Source of the DNA: Pollutimonas subterranea
GTDB lineage: Bacteria > Pseudomonadota > Gammaproteobacteria > Burkholderiales > Burkholderiaceae_B
Reading direction: 5' to 3'
Assembly: GCF_002849655.1 (NCBI RefSeq)
Contig: NZ_PDNW01000002.1
Span: 248,001-312,000 of the forward strand
DNA: 64,000 nt
Shown here: positions 52,757-61,473 of the stretch, piece after piece
Numbering within the stretch: position 1 is the stretch's first letter
Layout: each line of letters starts with the position of its first letter
Notes under the pieces: generated by a model
What the model was told of the DNA's origin: nothing
Seen by the model: only the letters and a program-made list of their open reading frames with translations
Databases searched by the model: none
Program-made: the position numbers and the translations under genes

Positions 52757-54235
52757 TCAGCGCATGACAAAGGGATTCCCAGCCACGGCGCCGCTGTTAA
52801 TCCAGACGGTTTTCACTTGCAGAAACTCTCGGATGGCATCTATCCCGTTCTCCCGCCCCAAGCCGGAATCCTTGTAGCCACCGAAGGGAGCCATGAAACT
52901 TACCGCACGGTAGGTGTTTACCCAAACGGTACCAGCCTGCAGTTTCTCCGACATGCGCACCGCTCGTCCGATGTCGCTGGTCCATACTGCGGCTGCCAGC
53001 CCGAACCGCACATCGTTCGCGATGGCAACCGCTTCAGCCTCGTCCTTAAAGCGGATGATGGAAAGGACGGGACCGAAAATTTCTTCCTGGGCGATGCGCA
53101 TATTGTTCGTCACATCGCCGAAGATGGTCGGCTCGACAAACCAGCCGTCGCCGCACTCTGGCTTATCGGCGGCGCGCCCTCCAAGCAGAAGCGTCGCCCC
53201 ATCCTGGCGCGCGATGTCGAGGTATTCGAGCACCTTTTTGTATTGCGGCGGTGTGGTCACAGGTCCGACCTGCGTGTCGGCATCCATCGGATCGCCCATC
53301 CTGGCCGTGCGCGCAATGTCGAGCAGCTTCGCAACGACCTCGTCGTAAATGCTGTCCTGCACCAGCAACCGCGAACCCGCGATGCATGTCTGGCCGGTCG
53401 CGGCAAAAATGCCCGAGATTGCGCCGAATACCGCTTGCTCGAGGTCAGCATCGTCAAACACAATGTTCGGTGACTTGCCACCGAGCTCCATCGCGGTGTG
53501 CTTGAGGTGACGTGCAGCCTGTTCGTTGATGAGACGCCCGGTCGTATCCGAGCCTGTGAAGCTGATTTTACGTACGAGCGGATGCTCGACCAATGATGCG
53601 CCGACATCCTTGCCGAATCCCGTAACCACGTTGAAAACACCCGGCGGAAAGCCAGCCTCGTCAAAGAGCTTGGCAAACTCCAACGTTGACGCGGACGTGA
53701 ATTCGGAAGGCTTGATAACCACCGTGCAACCGGCGGCCAATGCGGGCGCGATCTTCCACGTTGCCAGCATAAGCGGCGAATTCCAGGGTGTGATCGCAGC
53801 GACCACGCCGACGGGCTCGTTGCGCGTGAAGGCCAGGTATCCCTTTTTGTCCAGGGGCAGTACATTACCCTGGATTTTGTCGGCGAGTCCTCCATAGTAG
53901 TAGTACCACTGCGGCAGGTAATTCACTTGACCTAGCATCTCGGCAAAGAGCTTGCCATTGTCGCGCACTTCCGTCTCAGCCAGCTTACGCGCATCGCGCG
54001 CAATCAGGTCGCCCAAGCGGTGCAGCAATAGGCCGCGCTGCGTCGCGGTCATTTCCGCCCACGGCCCTTCGGTCAATGCCAAATGTGCCGCCTGGACAGC
54101 ACGCTCGACATCACTTGCGTCGCCCTTGGGAATCTCTGCCCAGGTTTGGCCGGTGTATGGATTCTGGGTTTCGAACCATTGCCCGGCAGTCGGGTCGAGG
54201 GACGTTCCACCAATGTGGAGCTGATAGCGTTTCAT
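52757..54235 (-). CDS. NAD(P)-dependent aldehyde dehydrogenase (paired with split TPP decarboxylase)
   Basis: 492 residues. Catalytic cysteine in ATGQTCIAGSRLL (about 301), glutamate in MELGGKSPNIVFD (about 267), cofactor loop RKISFTGSDTTGRL near 243. It lies 69 bp after the two-subunit decarboxylase genes on the same strand, so a 2-oxoacid to aldehyde to acid route is likely. The aldehyde could be as small as acetaldehyde or sulfoacetaldehyde; sequence does not decide. Confidence 0.88.
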   Translation of the reverse strand: MKRYQLHIGGTSLDPTAGQWFETQNPYTGQTWAEIPKGDASDVERAVQAAHLALTEGPWAEMTATQRGLLLHRLGDLIARDARKLAETEVRDNGKLFAEMLGQVNYLPQWYYYYGGLADKIQGNVLPLDKKGYLAFTRNEPVGVVAAITPWNSPLMLATWKIAPALAAGCTVVIKPSEFTSASTLEFAKLFDEAGFPPGVFNVVTGFGKDVGASLVEHPLVRKISFTGSDTTGRLINEQAARHLKHTAMELGGKSPNIVFDDADLEQAVFGAISGIFAATGQTCIAGSRLLVQDSIYDEVVAKLLDIARTARMGDPMDADTQVGPVTTPPQYKKVLEYLDIARQDGATLLLGGRAADKPECGDGWFVEPTIFGDVTNNMRIAQEEIFGPVLSIIRFKDEAEAVAIANDVRFGLAAAVWTSDIGRAVRMSEKLQAGTVWVNTYRAVSFMAPFGGYKDSGLGRENGIDAIREFLQVKTVWINSGAVAGNPFVMR

Positions 54236-54304
54236 GAATATACCCTGTATATACCGAGATGGTTGAATACTACCGTAGCCTGCGAGCCGGCACGGCCTAG
54301 GTTA

Positions 54305-54898
54305 TCAGAACGTGGAAAAGCCCAGTGCGGCGCGGAAACGGTTCTTCACGAAGACTCCGTCGCGAGGCGGCAGCATGCGCTGCGGCTCATCGGAACCAAT
54401 GAGCACCTGGGCGAAGGTCACCCCCTGGCGTGCATTGATCCGCTGTGCAACCTGTGCACACTCATCCAGGCGTTCGACAGTGAAAGCGTCGGCGATGCCG
54501 AATCCCTTGGCGACCGCAGTCAGGCTTGTTCCTAGGCTGGAGTGACTGCGTTGCATGCCGGTTTCCCCGAAATGGCCGTTGTCGAGCACAACAATAGTAA
54601 GGTTTTTCGGCTGCTTGACGCCGATGGTGCCCAAGCTGCCAATGCCCATGAGTTGCTCGCCGTCGCCCGTGATAACAACCACCGACTTCGAAGGCTGCGC
54701 CAGCGCAAGGCCCAACCCAAGGGATGTCGAGCCGCCCATTGCACCCCACAAATAGAAATTGTGATCGCGGTCACCAGCAGCGAAAACGTCGTAGGAAGGT
54801 GAACCCAATCCAGTTACCACCAGCGCATCGGGCGTGGCCTGTAGCAGCTTGGCGATGAATGCACGGCGATCGACCGCCACTTTTGCTGTTGCGTTCAT
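54305..54898 (-). CDS. Thiamine-diphosphate-dependent decarboxylase, C-terminal (beta) subunit (ComE/phosphonopyruvate decarboxylase-like)
   Basis: 197 residues matching the TPP-binding C-terminal domain. The GDG-N motif VITGDGEQLMGIGSLGTIG to VVLDNGHFGETG is near residues 72-112, and LWGAMGGSTSLGLGLALA near 50. Its ATG overlaps the alpha-subunit stop (TAATG). Split decarboxylases of this kind act on sulfopyruvate or phosphonopyruvate; either or another 2-oxoacid is possible here. Confidence 0.86.
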   Translation of the reverse strand: MNATAKVAVDRRAFIAKLLQATPDALVVTGLGSPSYDVFAAGDRDHNFYLWGAMGGSTSLGLGLALAQPSKSVVVITGDGEQLMGIGSLGTIGVKQPKNLTIVVLDNGHFGETGMQRSHSSLGTSLTAVAKGFGIADAFTVERLDECAQVAQRINARQGVTFAQVLIGSDEPQRMLPPRDGVFVKNRFRAALGFSTF

Positions 54899-55428
54899 TA
54901 TTTACGCTCCCATTTTTTCCGGCCAATCAGGCTCTGTGACAACAACACGGCCACCTGCTCGCCCGCGAGAAATGCGGCGTCCAGTCCGGCACTGACGATT
55001 TCGCCCACGTCTTCCGGGTCGGAAGCTCGCATTACGGTAATACCCATCAATTCCAGCGCCGCCTGCGTGGTTTTGCCCATCGGGCCTTGCCACGGATTGA
55101 ACTCGGCATATTCTCCCCGCATGGTGACAAGCGTCAAAAACGGGAAATTGCAGCTGCGCAACAAGGAAAACATATTGACGCAGTTGCCAACGCCACTACT
55201 TTGCATCAGCAAGGCGGCTCGCTGGCCGCCCAGCCACGCGCCACTCACCAACGCGACGCCTTCTTCCTCTGTGGTGAGGACGGTATCAATGATATCCGGG
55301 TCAGACTGAGCGGCCCTGATTGCGTAAGAATGCCCTGCGTCCGGGACATACGCTATTTGCTGTATTCCGCCGTCTTTTAATGCTTTGAACACTGCCTGCT
55401 GCCAAGCAGGATCCGTTGTCACTTCCAT
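54898..55428 (-). CDS. Thiamine-diphosphate-dependent decarboxylase, N-terminal (alpha) subunit (ComD-like)
   Basis: 176 residues matching the PYR (TPP N-terminal) domain: IAYVPDAGHSYAIRA, the catalytic glutamate in VLTTEEEGVALVSGAWLGG (about residue 53), and LLMQSSGVGNCVNMFSLL. It forms the active site together with the beta subunit. First gene of a minus-strand operon alpha-beta-aldehyde dehydrogenase, divergent from a LysR regulator. Confidence 0.86.
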   Translation of the reverse strand: MEVTTDPAWQQAVFKALKDGGIQQIAYVPDAGHSYAIRAAQSDPDIIDTVLTTEEEGVALVSGAWLGGQRAALLMQSSGVGNCVNMFSLLRSCNFPFLTLVTMRGEYAEFNPWQGPMGKTTQAALELMGITVMRASDPEDVGEIVSAGLDAAFLAGEQVAVLLSQSLIGRKKWERK

Positions 55429-55467
55429 GGCGCTTCCCTGGTGAGTAAAGAAACTACCATCCTATTC

Positions 55468-55504
55468 CGTGATTGAAACTCACGTAAAATAGAATTTCGT
55501 GATT
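55468..55504. promoter_or_regulatory. Candidate LysR binding site in the divergent decarboxylase/lysR region
   Basis: CGTGA (55468-55472) and TCACG (55480-55484) form an interrupted inverted repeat of the T-N11-A class. The heptamer CGTGATT recurs at 55498-55504, exactly 30 bp (about three helical turns) further on. This suits a LysR recognition plus activation site. Confidence 0.5.
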
Positions 55505-55539
55505 ATTTCAATCTCAAACTTGTATGAGGCGCTACCGCG

Positions 55540-56472
55540 ATGGACATAAAGCAGCTCCGGGCCTTGGTCACCGTGGCCGAAACCGGCAACGTCACACGGG
55601 CGGCGGCGCTGCTCAACATCGTGCAGCCGGCCGTCTCGCGGCAACTGCGACTGCTGGAAGAAGACATCGGAGCAGTGCTGTTTGACCGCGGACGTCATGG
55701 AATGAGATTGACTGAAGCGGGCCAGACACTGGTTGAATATGCGCGTCGGGTGCTGAACGAGATTGACCGGGCCCGCGCCGAGATCCAGCCTTCCCGTGGC
55801 ACTGTCGGAGGAATTGTCACCATAGGCTTGCTGCCCAGCACTTGCGATCTATTGTCAAGTGCGCTTGTCAGGTCAGTTGCCGAGCGTTATCCAGGTATCC
55901 GGATTCGGATGTCGATGGGTTATGCAGGAACACTGCAAGCCTGGCTCGAGGCAGGCGAGATCGATGCCGCGTTGCTCTATGACCCCAAACAAACGCCCTC
56001 GATTCAGGTCCAGCCGCTGCTGGAGGAAGGTTTGTGGGTCGTAGGCTTGCCGGCGCATGGCCTGAAGAAGGACCAACCTGTCTCCTTGGTGCAGTTGGCC
56101 GGCCAGCCCTTGATTTTGCCGAGCGCCCCACATGGCCTGCGCAGCCTCGTCGAACATGCTGCAACCCTGATGGAACTTCAACTGACGGTGGTGGCCGAAA
56201 CCAATGCCATGAGCGTGCAAAAAAGCCTTGTGCTCGGCGGGCACGGTCTCACCATTCTGCCGACAATTGCTGTCGTGGACGATCTCGCGCGGGGAATCCT
56301 CACCGCCGCGCCGCTTGCCGAACCGACACTGATGCGCAAGATCGTCCTTGCCGTTCCCGCAAACAGACATACCACCACACCGGTCCGCTGCGTCGTCGAG
56401 ATCCTGGTGGAAAGCATGAAAGATACTGTTCACCGTGGCGATTGGCTTGGGGCGCGGTGGCTTGGCGATTGA
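55540..56472 (+). CDS. LysR-family transcriptional regulator
   Basis: 310 residues. Helix-turn-helix at about 2-60 (MDIKQLRALVTVAETGNV, RAAALLNIVQPAVSRQLRLL) and the LysR effector domain after residue 90. Related to NAC/CynR-type proteins (QPAVSRQLR, FDRGRHGMRLT). Divergent from the split decarboxylase operon with 111 bp between the starts, so it probably activates that operon. Convergent with a Bug receptor gene. Confidence 0.87.
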   Translation: MDIKQLRALVTVAETGNVTRAAALLNIVQPAVSRQLRLLEEDIGAVLFDRGRHGMRLTEAGQTLVEYARRVLNEIDRARAEIQPSRGTVGGIVTIGLLPSTCDLLSSALVRSVAERYPGIRIRMSMGYAGTLQAWLEAGEIDAALLYDPKQTPSIQVQPLLEEGLWVVGLPAHGLKKDQPVSLVQLAGQPLILPSAPHGLRSLVEHAATLMELQLTVVAETNAMSVQKSLVLGGHGLTILPTIAVVDDLARGILTAAPLAEPTLMRKIVLAVPANRHTTTPVRCVVEILVESMKDTVHRGDWLGARWLGD

Positions 56473-56490
56473 TCTTCTCAGTAAGCCGAT

Positions 56491-57462
56491 CTATTCCTGC
56501 GCCGCGCCGCTAATACGGATCAACTCCTTGTACCGTCCGAACTCGGACGCCCAGAATGCCGAGAATTCCTGGGCAGTGCCGGGTTGTATGTCAGCCCCCA
56601 TGTCAATCAAGCGTTTCGCAAGGCTAGGGTCCTCCAATGCCTCGTTCAACGCGGTGTTTACTTTTTTGATGATCGCATCAGGCGTCGCGGCAGGCGCGGC
56701 CAAGCCGAACCATGTACTTAGTTCAACCCCTGGCATACCCAGTTCTTTAAAAGTGGGTACTTCCGGCAGCGTTTTAATGCGATTTTCCGATGCGACGGCA
56801 AGGCCTTTAATCCGCCCCGTCTTGATGTTATCAACGGCGCCGTTGTCAAACATGAAATCAAGCCGCCCTCCTATCAAGTCCACAAGGGCCGGGTTGTTTC
56901 CCTTGTAAGGGATGTGAGTTGCCTGGGTGTCCGTGGCCGAAAGAAACAGCTCGGCAGACAGGTGCCCGGAGTTGCCGATACCTCCCGATCCGTATGAGAG
57001 TACGCCCGGATCGCGCTTGGCGCCGGCGACAATATCACGGGCGCTGCCGTACTTAGAGTCGTTGGGCACGATCAATATGCTGGGTATTAATGCAACGGCA
57101 CCGATCGGCGAGAAATCCTTGATGGGATCGAAGTTGACGCTTTTATAAAGATTAGGTGCTGAGACATTGGCAGAGCTGGTTGCCAATAGCAACGTGTACC
57201 CATCTGGGGCGGCGCGAACCATTTGCTGTGTGCCTATCGTTCCGGACGCGCCCGCCACATTCTCGATAATGACAGGCGTGTCAAGCTTCTGGCCCAGCAC
57301 CTCTCCCAAGGAGCGGCCAAGCGTGTCGGCAGAACCTCCGGCGGGCCAAGGCACAATCAATCGAACCGGCTTGTTAGGGTAAGACGGTGCCGCATGCGTA
57401 GCGAATATCGTGAATGCGCCTAAGAAGCCGGTCAGAAGCGTGCACATTTTCTTGTATGTCAT
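56491..57462 (-). CDS. Bug/TctC-family periplasmic receptor
   Basis: 323 residues from the ATG at 57462 (MTYKKMCTLLTGFLGAFT; AGAGAGA upstream). Signal peptide ends at ATHA-AP. Family marks: LIVPWPAGGSADTLGRSLG, VIIENVAGASGTIGTQ, APDGYTLLLA and VPTFKELGMPGVE. It has PAGGSADT where most copies have GGGTDT. Tandem with a second Bug gene on the same strand. Confidence 0.88.
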   Translation of the reverse strand: MTYKKMCTLLTGFLGAFTIFATHAAPSYPNKPVRLIVPWPAGGSADTLGRSLGEVLGQKLDTPVIIENVAGASGTIGTQQMVRAAPDGYTLLLATSSANVSAPNLYKSVNFDPIKDFSPIGAVALIPSILIVPNDSKYGSARDIVAGAKRDPGVLSYGSGGIGNSGHLSAELFLSATDTQATHIPYKGNNPALVDLIGGRLDFMFDNGAVDNIKTGRIKGLAVASENRIKTLPEVPTFKELGMPGVELSTWFGLAAPAATPDAIIKKVNTALNEALEDPSLAKRLIDMGADIQPGTAQEFSAFWASEFGRYKELIRISGAAQE

Positions 57463-57559
57463 TTGTCTCTCTACTGTGTTGGTTGGTTCCAGCAGCAAGG
57501 CAATGTCGCCGACAAGGCCCTGAATATGGACGGTCATCGCCGAGTAGATACTCACTGCT

Positions 57560-58513
57560 TCAGCTTTTCCGCCAAGGGCCTGAGCGCCTCGGTATCTTTC
57601 TTGAGTTGAGCAGTCCACTCACCACCTGACTTGAAGGCCAGCACGGGGCGTCGGCTGTGGCGGCGGCGATAAACTCGGGATCACTGAGAATGCCTTCGAA
57701 CAACGCCTCGAGGCGCTTGGCGATTTCAGGCGGCAAATCTTTAGGCCCAGCAAAGCCACGCTCGGAGGCGATCGATACGTCGATGCCTCCCTCACCTGCG
57801 GTGGGCACGGAGGAAAAGCGCTCCGTCCGCTTCTGCGATAACTGCGTCACGGCCATGAACGGGGAATCAACGTTTGCGGCATCGGGGACTTCTCCCGTTG
57901 TCAGCAAGGCGTAGCTCATATGGCCGCCTATCAAGGTCGATCGCGCGTCGGCACCACCCTTGAAGGGAATAGCACTGGCCTCGAATCCCGCGAGCTGCTC
58001 CATCTGCATCAAGCCGATGTGTCCGACCGTGCCGTCGCCGGAATGCCCGAAGGAAAGTGATTCAGGCTTTTTCTTCAATGCTTCTACAATTGCCGGCAAG
58101 CTCTTGGGCACATCGCTGTCCCGCTTGGCGAAAATAACGATTGGATCTTCGACCACGCGCGCGATGAGGCGTAGATCCTCCGGTTTGTAATGCGTCGGTT
58201 TGTACAGAGGTAGAAAGTTGAAGCCGGGCACGTTGACCATGCCGATCGTATAACCGTCCGGAGCGGCTCTGGCTATCTCAGCAAATGCGATCGTGCCACC
58301 TGCACCGGGCTTATTGACCACGATAAACTTGGCGTCCGGCATGCGCTTTTCAGCAAAGCGGGCAATCAGGCGAGCCATCACGTCAGTGCCTCCACCCGGC
58401 GAGAAGCCCACAATTACCTCAATAGGCTTGTCGGCGGGCCATGCCGCTTGCGCGACAGATGCGCCTGCCATCAGGCTTGCGGCCAGCATGGTCTGAATCA
58501 GTAAACGCTTCAT
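57560..58513 (-). CDS. Bug/TctC-family periplasmic receptor with C-terminal frameshift
   Basis: Signal peptide ends at AQA-AW. Family marks: VIVGFSPGGGTDVMARLIA, VVNKPGAGGTIAFAE and VPTAGEGGIDVS. In the current frame the protein ends with a non-family tail after TADAP (317 residues). In the neighbouring frame the DNA continues as VLAFKSGGEWTAQLKKDTEA to LAEKLKQ and stops at 57552, a normal Bug C-terminus. A one-base loss in or next to the 4-base C run (minus strand) around 57643-57650 explains this. Confidence 0.85.
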   Translation of the reverse strand: MKRLLIQTMLAASLMAGASVAQAAWPADKPIEVIVGFSPGGGTDVMARLIARFAEKRMPDAKFIVVNKPGAGGTIAFAEIARAAPDGYTIGMVNVPGFNFLPLYKPTHYKPEDLRLIARVVEDPIVIFAKRDSDVPKSLPAIVEALKKKPESLSFGHSGDGTVGHIGLMQMEQLAGFEASAIPFKGGADARSTLIGGHMSYALLTTGEVPDAANVDSPFMAVTQLSQKRTERFSSVPTAGEGGIDVSIASERGFAGPKDLPPEIAKRLEALFEGILSDPEFIAAATADAPCWPSSQVVSGLLNSRKIPRRSGPWRKS

Positions 58514-58649
58514 TATCGTTGTCTCCTACATTATTTATGTCCGGTCAGTTCAACCGGCGCCCGGAAAATTGGGGCGGCAGACTGATTCTGCACGCCTTCC
58601 GGACCAATCCATCGTAGGATTAGATAAGCTATACGTAAAATAAATTAAA

Positions 58650-58680
58650 GTGATCGTTCGATGCCGAATCGTGATGTCAC
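58650..58680 (-). terminator. Imperfect hairpin at the end of the E1 gene
   Basis: On the minus strand GTGA...CGATT pairs with ATCG...TCAC around GGC, overlapping the stop codon and followed by TTTAATTTATTTTA. An interrupted stem with a T-rich tail makes a moderate terminator. Confidence 0.4.
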
Positions 58681-61334
58681 TACCTCAAACTCACCAGCGC
58701 TGCATTCACCACCGCCTGCGCATCCACCTCGAAAAAGCGCCGCAACTGCGCACGCGTGTCGCTGCGCCCGAACCCGTCGGTGCCCAAGGTAATGTACTCG
58801 CGCCCAGCCGGCAAGTAGGCGCGTATCGATTCCGGAACCAAACGCACATAATCGGTGGCCGCAATAATCGGGCCGCCGCTGCCCACCAACTGCTCCGCAA
58901 TAAAGGCCTGGCCTTCCAAGGGCGTGTTCTGAAGGCGAGCTGATTGATGACGCTGCCCATCACGCGCCAGCTCGCTCCAGCTGGTGATGCTTAGCACATC
59001 GCTGGTGATTCCCATTTGCCTCAATATCTCGGCAGCCTTGATGACTTCGGTCAATATTGCGCCCGAACCGAGCAGTGTGACGCGACTGGGCAGACCGGCT
59101 GCCTGCTCAGTTGCGGCCTCAAAGCGCGCATACCGATAAGCACCGCGCAGGATGCCATCGCTTGAATCTTGAACCAAGGCCGGTTGGACGTAATTCTCGT
59201 TCATCGTGGTGATGTAATAAAAGACGTCTTTTTGCTCGACCAGCATCTCCCGCATGCCCTGATCGACGATAACGGCCAGTTCGCACGCAAATGCGGGGTC
59301 GTAGGCCTTGCAGTTTGGAATGGTACTGGCAACGAGATGGCTGGTGCCATCCTGGTGCTGCAGCCCTTCGCCCGCCAGGGTCGTACGGCCGGACGTCGCA
59401 CCGATCAGGAATCCACGTGGACGCTGGTCGGCGGCCGCCCAGATCAAGTCGCCTACCCGCTGGAAACCAAACATGGAGTAATAGATATAAAAGGGAAGCA
59501 TGGCCGTGCCGTGCACGCTATAGCTGGTCGCGGCGGCCACCCAACTGGATATGGCGCCGGCTTCGCTGATGCCTTCTTCAAGAATTTGTCCATCGATGGC
59601 TTCGTGGTAATGCAATATCGAGCCGATGTCTTCAGGCTCATAGCGCTGTCCCACGCTGGAGTAAATTCCCACTTGCTTGAACAGATTAGCCATGCCGAAG
59701 GTGCGTGCCTCGTCAGCCACGATAGGAACGATGCGCGCACCCAACGCGTCGTCTTTAAGCAGTGCACCCAACAGGCGTACGAAGGCCATGGTGGTCGACA
59801 TTTCGCGGCCGCTGTCCGTGAGGGCGAACCGCCCGTAATGCTCCAACTCAGGGACGGGAACGATCGCGGCCTGGGTGATCCGTGCAGGCAGGTAACCACC
59901 CAGCACGCTACGCTTGGCATGAAGGTAACGCATCTCGGGCTTGTCGTCCGCCGGCTTGTAGAATTCAAGCCCCACGACCTGTTCATCGGTCAAGGGCAGC
60001 TTGAACCGGTTGCGAAACTCAATCAAGTCAGTGGCATCCAGTTTTTTATGTGAATGCGTGGTCATGCGGCCTTGGCCGGAGCTGCCCATGCCGTACCCTT
60101 TCTTGGTATGCGCAAAAATAACGGTGGGCTGGCCTTTATGCTTGGCCGCCGCGGCGTAGGCGGCATAGATCTTGACGACGTCGTGGCCGCCGCGCCGCAG
60201 CTTGTCGATTTGCTCGTCGCTTAAGCCTTCCACCAATCGTTTCAACTCTTCATTCTGACCAAAAAAATGATCGCGGTTATAACGACCATCCTTGGCGGCG
60301 AACGTTTGCATCTGGCCGTCTACCGTCCGGGATAAGGCCGAGGTCAGCGCGCCATTATGATCGCGGGCGAACAGGCCATCCCAATCGCTTCCCCACAGCG
60401 TCTTGATGACATTCCAGCCGGCACCGAGAAACAGTTTTTCGAGCTCGTCAATGATTCTGCCATTACCGCGTACCGGACCGTCCAGCCTTTGCAAGTTGCA
60501 ATTGACCACCCAAACCAGGTTGTCCAGACCTTCCCGGGCGGCCAACGTCAGGGCGCTCATGGATTCGGGCTCGTCCATTTCCCCATCGCCAAAGACACCC
60601 CAGACCTTGCGGCCTTCGCAATTGACCAGGCCCCGATGGGTCAGATAGCGCATGAAGCGGGCTTGATAGATGGAGCTGATGGGACCTATGCCCATGGAAC
60701 CCGTGGGAAATTGCCAGAAGTCCGGCATGAGGTAGGGGTGCGGATAGCTGGACAGACCCCTGGCGCCGTGGCGCGGGCCCTCGATTTCCTGACGATAATG
60801 CTCCAGGTCGGCTTGGCTTAGCCGTCCTTCCAAAAAGGCACGGGCGTACACGCCAGGTGCGCTATGCGGCTGAAAAAACACCAGATCACCGCCATGCCCT
60901 CCTTCGGTCTGTTCGCGGGCATGGAAAAAATGATTAAAACCCACCTCGAACAAATCCGCCGCGCTGGCATAGCTGGCAATGTGGCCACCGAGCTCGCCAT
61001 ATGCGGCGTTCGCGCGCACCACCATGACCAGCGCATTCCAGCGCATGATCGCACCCAGTTTTTCCTCCAGTGCCAAATCGCCGGGGAACGGTGCTTGCCG
61101 ATCCGCCGCAATGGTATTGACATAAGGCGTTCCCAGGGGAGCGTTCCAGGCAATTCCGGCAACGGAAGCAAGCTTCTCCAGCTCGCCCAGCATGAACCCG
61201 GCGCGTGCCGGCCCGTGCGCCGCCAATAAGGATTGGAACGCCTCCCGCCATTCTGCGGTCTCCTGGGGGTCGACGTCGACATTGGTATGGCTACGGTCGT
61301 GTGTGTAATGCGAAAGAGGGAGAGGTGCGTTCAT
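58680..61334 (-). CDS. Homodimeric 2-oxoacid dehydrogenase E1 (pyruvate dehydrogenase E1-type; MdeB-like)
   Basis: 884 residues of the AceE fold. TPP-binding GDGEMDEPESMSAL is near residue 255, followed by VNCNLQRLDGPVRGNG. Sequence details such as GTPYVNTIAADRQAPF and MVVRANAAYGELGGHIASY differ from the usual housekeeping AceE and resemble MdeB, the E1 linked to 2-oxobutyrate in methionine breakdown. No E2 or E3 gene is next to it, and a Lrp-family regulator is divergent, the arrangement described for mdeB/mdeR. The Lrp-box lies at 61436. It is therefore more likely an inducible amino-acid-linked E1 than the main pyruvate dehydrogenase. Confidence 0.85.
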   Translation of the reverse strand: MNAPLPLSHYTHDRSHTNVDVDPQETAEWREAFQSLLAAHGPARAGFMLGELEKLASVAGIAWNAPLGTPYVNTIAADRQAPFPGDLALEEKLGAIMRWNALVMVVRANAAYGELGGHIASYASAADLFEVGFNHFFHAREQTEGGHGGDLVFFQPHSAPGVYARAFLEGRLSQADLEHYRQEIEGPRHGARGLSSYPHPYLMPDFWQFPTGSMGIGPISSIYQARFMRYLTHRGLVNCEGRKVWGVFGDGEMDEPESMSALTLAAREGLDNLVWVVNCNLQRLDGPVRGNGRIIDELEKLFLGAGWNVIKTLWGSDWDGLFARDHNGALTSALSRTVDGQMQTFAAKDGRYNRDHFFGQNEELKRLVEGLSDEQIDKLRRGGHDVVKIYAAYAAAAKHKGQPTVIFAHTKKGYGMGSSGQGRMTTHSHKKLDATDLIEFRNRFKLPLTDEQVVGLEFYKPADDKPEMRYLHAKRSVLGGYLPARITQAAIVPVPELEHYGRFALTDSGREMSTTMAFVRLLGALLKDDALGARIVPIVADEARTFGMANLFKQVGIYSSVGQRYEPEDIGSILHYHEAIDGQILEEGISEAGAISSWVAAATSYSVHGTAMLPFYIYYSMFGFQRVGDLIWAAADQRPRGFLIGATSGRTTLAGEGLQHQDGTSHLVASTIPNCKAYDPAFACELAVIVDQGMREMLVEQKDVFYYITTMNENYVQPALVQDSSDGILRGAYRYARFEAATEQAAGLPSRVTLLGSGAILTEVIKAAEILRQMGITSDVLSITSWSELARDGQRHQSARLQNTPLEGQAFIAEQLVGSGGPIIAATDYVRLVPESIRAYLPAGREYITLGTDGFGRSDTRAQLRRFFEVDAQAVVNAALVSLR

Positions 61335-61435
61335 GGGAGCTCCAGCTCGGTGTATGCGTAAGGGTGGACTGTCTATAGTGTGTACAATTTGGCGAAAAAT
61401 GTGCTGTTAAAATCAACAAAAATTTGACATGAATT

Positions 61436-61450
61436 CAGCATAAAATGCTG
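61436..61450. promoter_or_regulatory. Lrp-box in the divergent E1/lrp promoter region
   Basis: CAGCATAAAATGCTG is a perfect 6-bp inverted repeat with a 3-base centre. It agrees with the Lrp consensus YAGHAWATTWTDCTR at 13 of 15 positions, the two mismatches being in the central TT. It sits 23 bp before the regulator ATG. Confidence 0.6.
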
Positions 61451-61473
61451 CAAAACCTTGCAAACCCAAAATA

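Noticed and set aside
58680-61334. Housekeeping pyruvate dehydrogenase E1
   Set aside because: No E2/E3 genes adjacent, an Lrp neighbour and MdeB-like sequence details argue against it, though it cannot be excluded without the whole genome.
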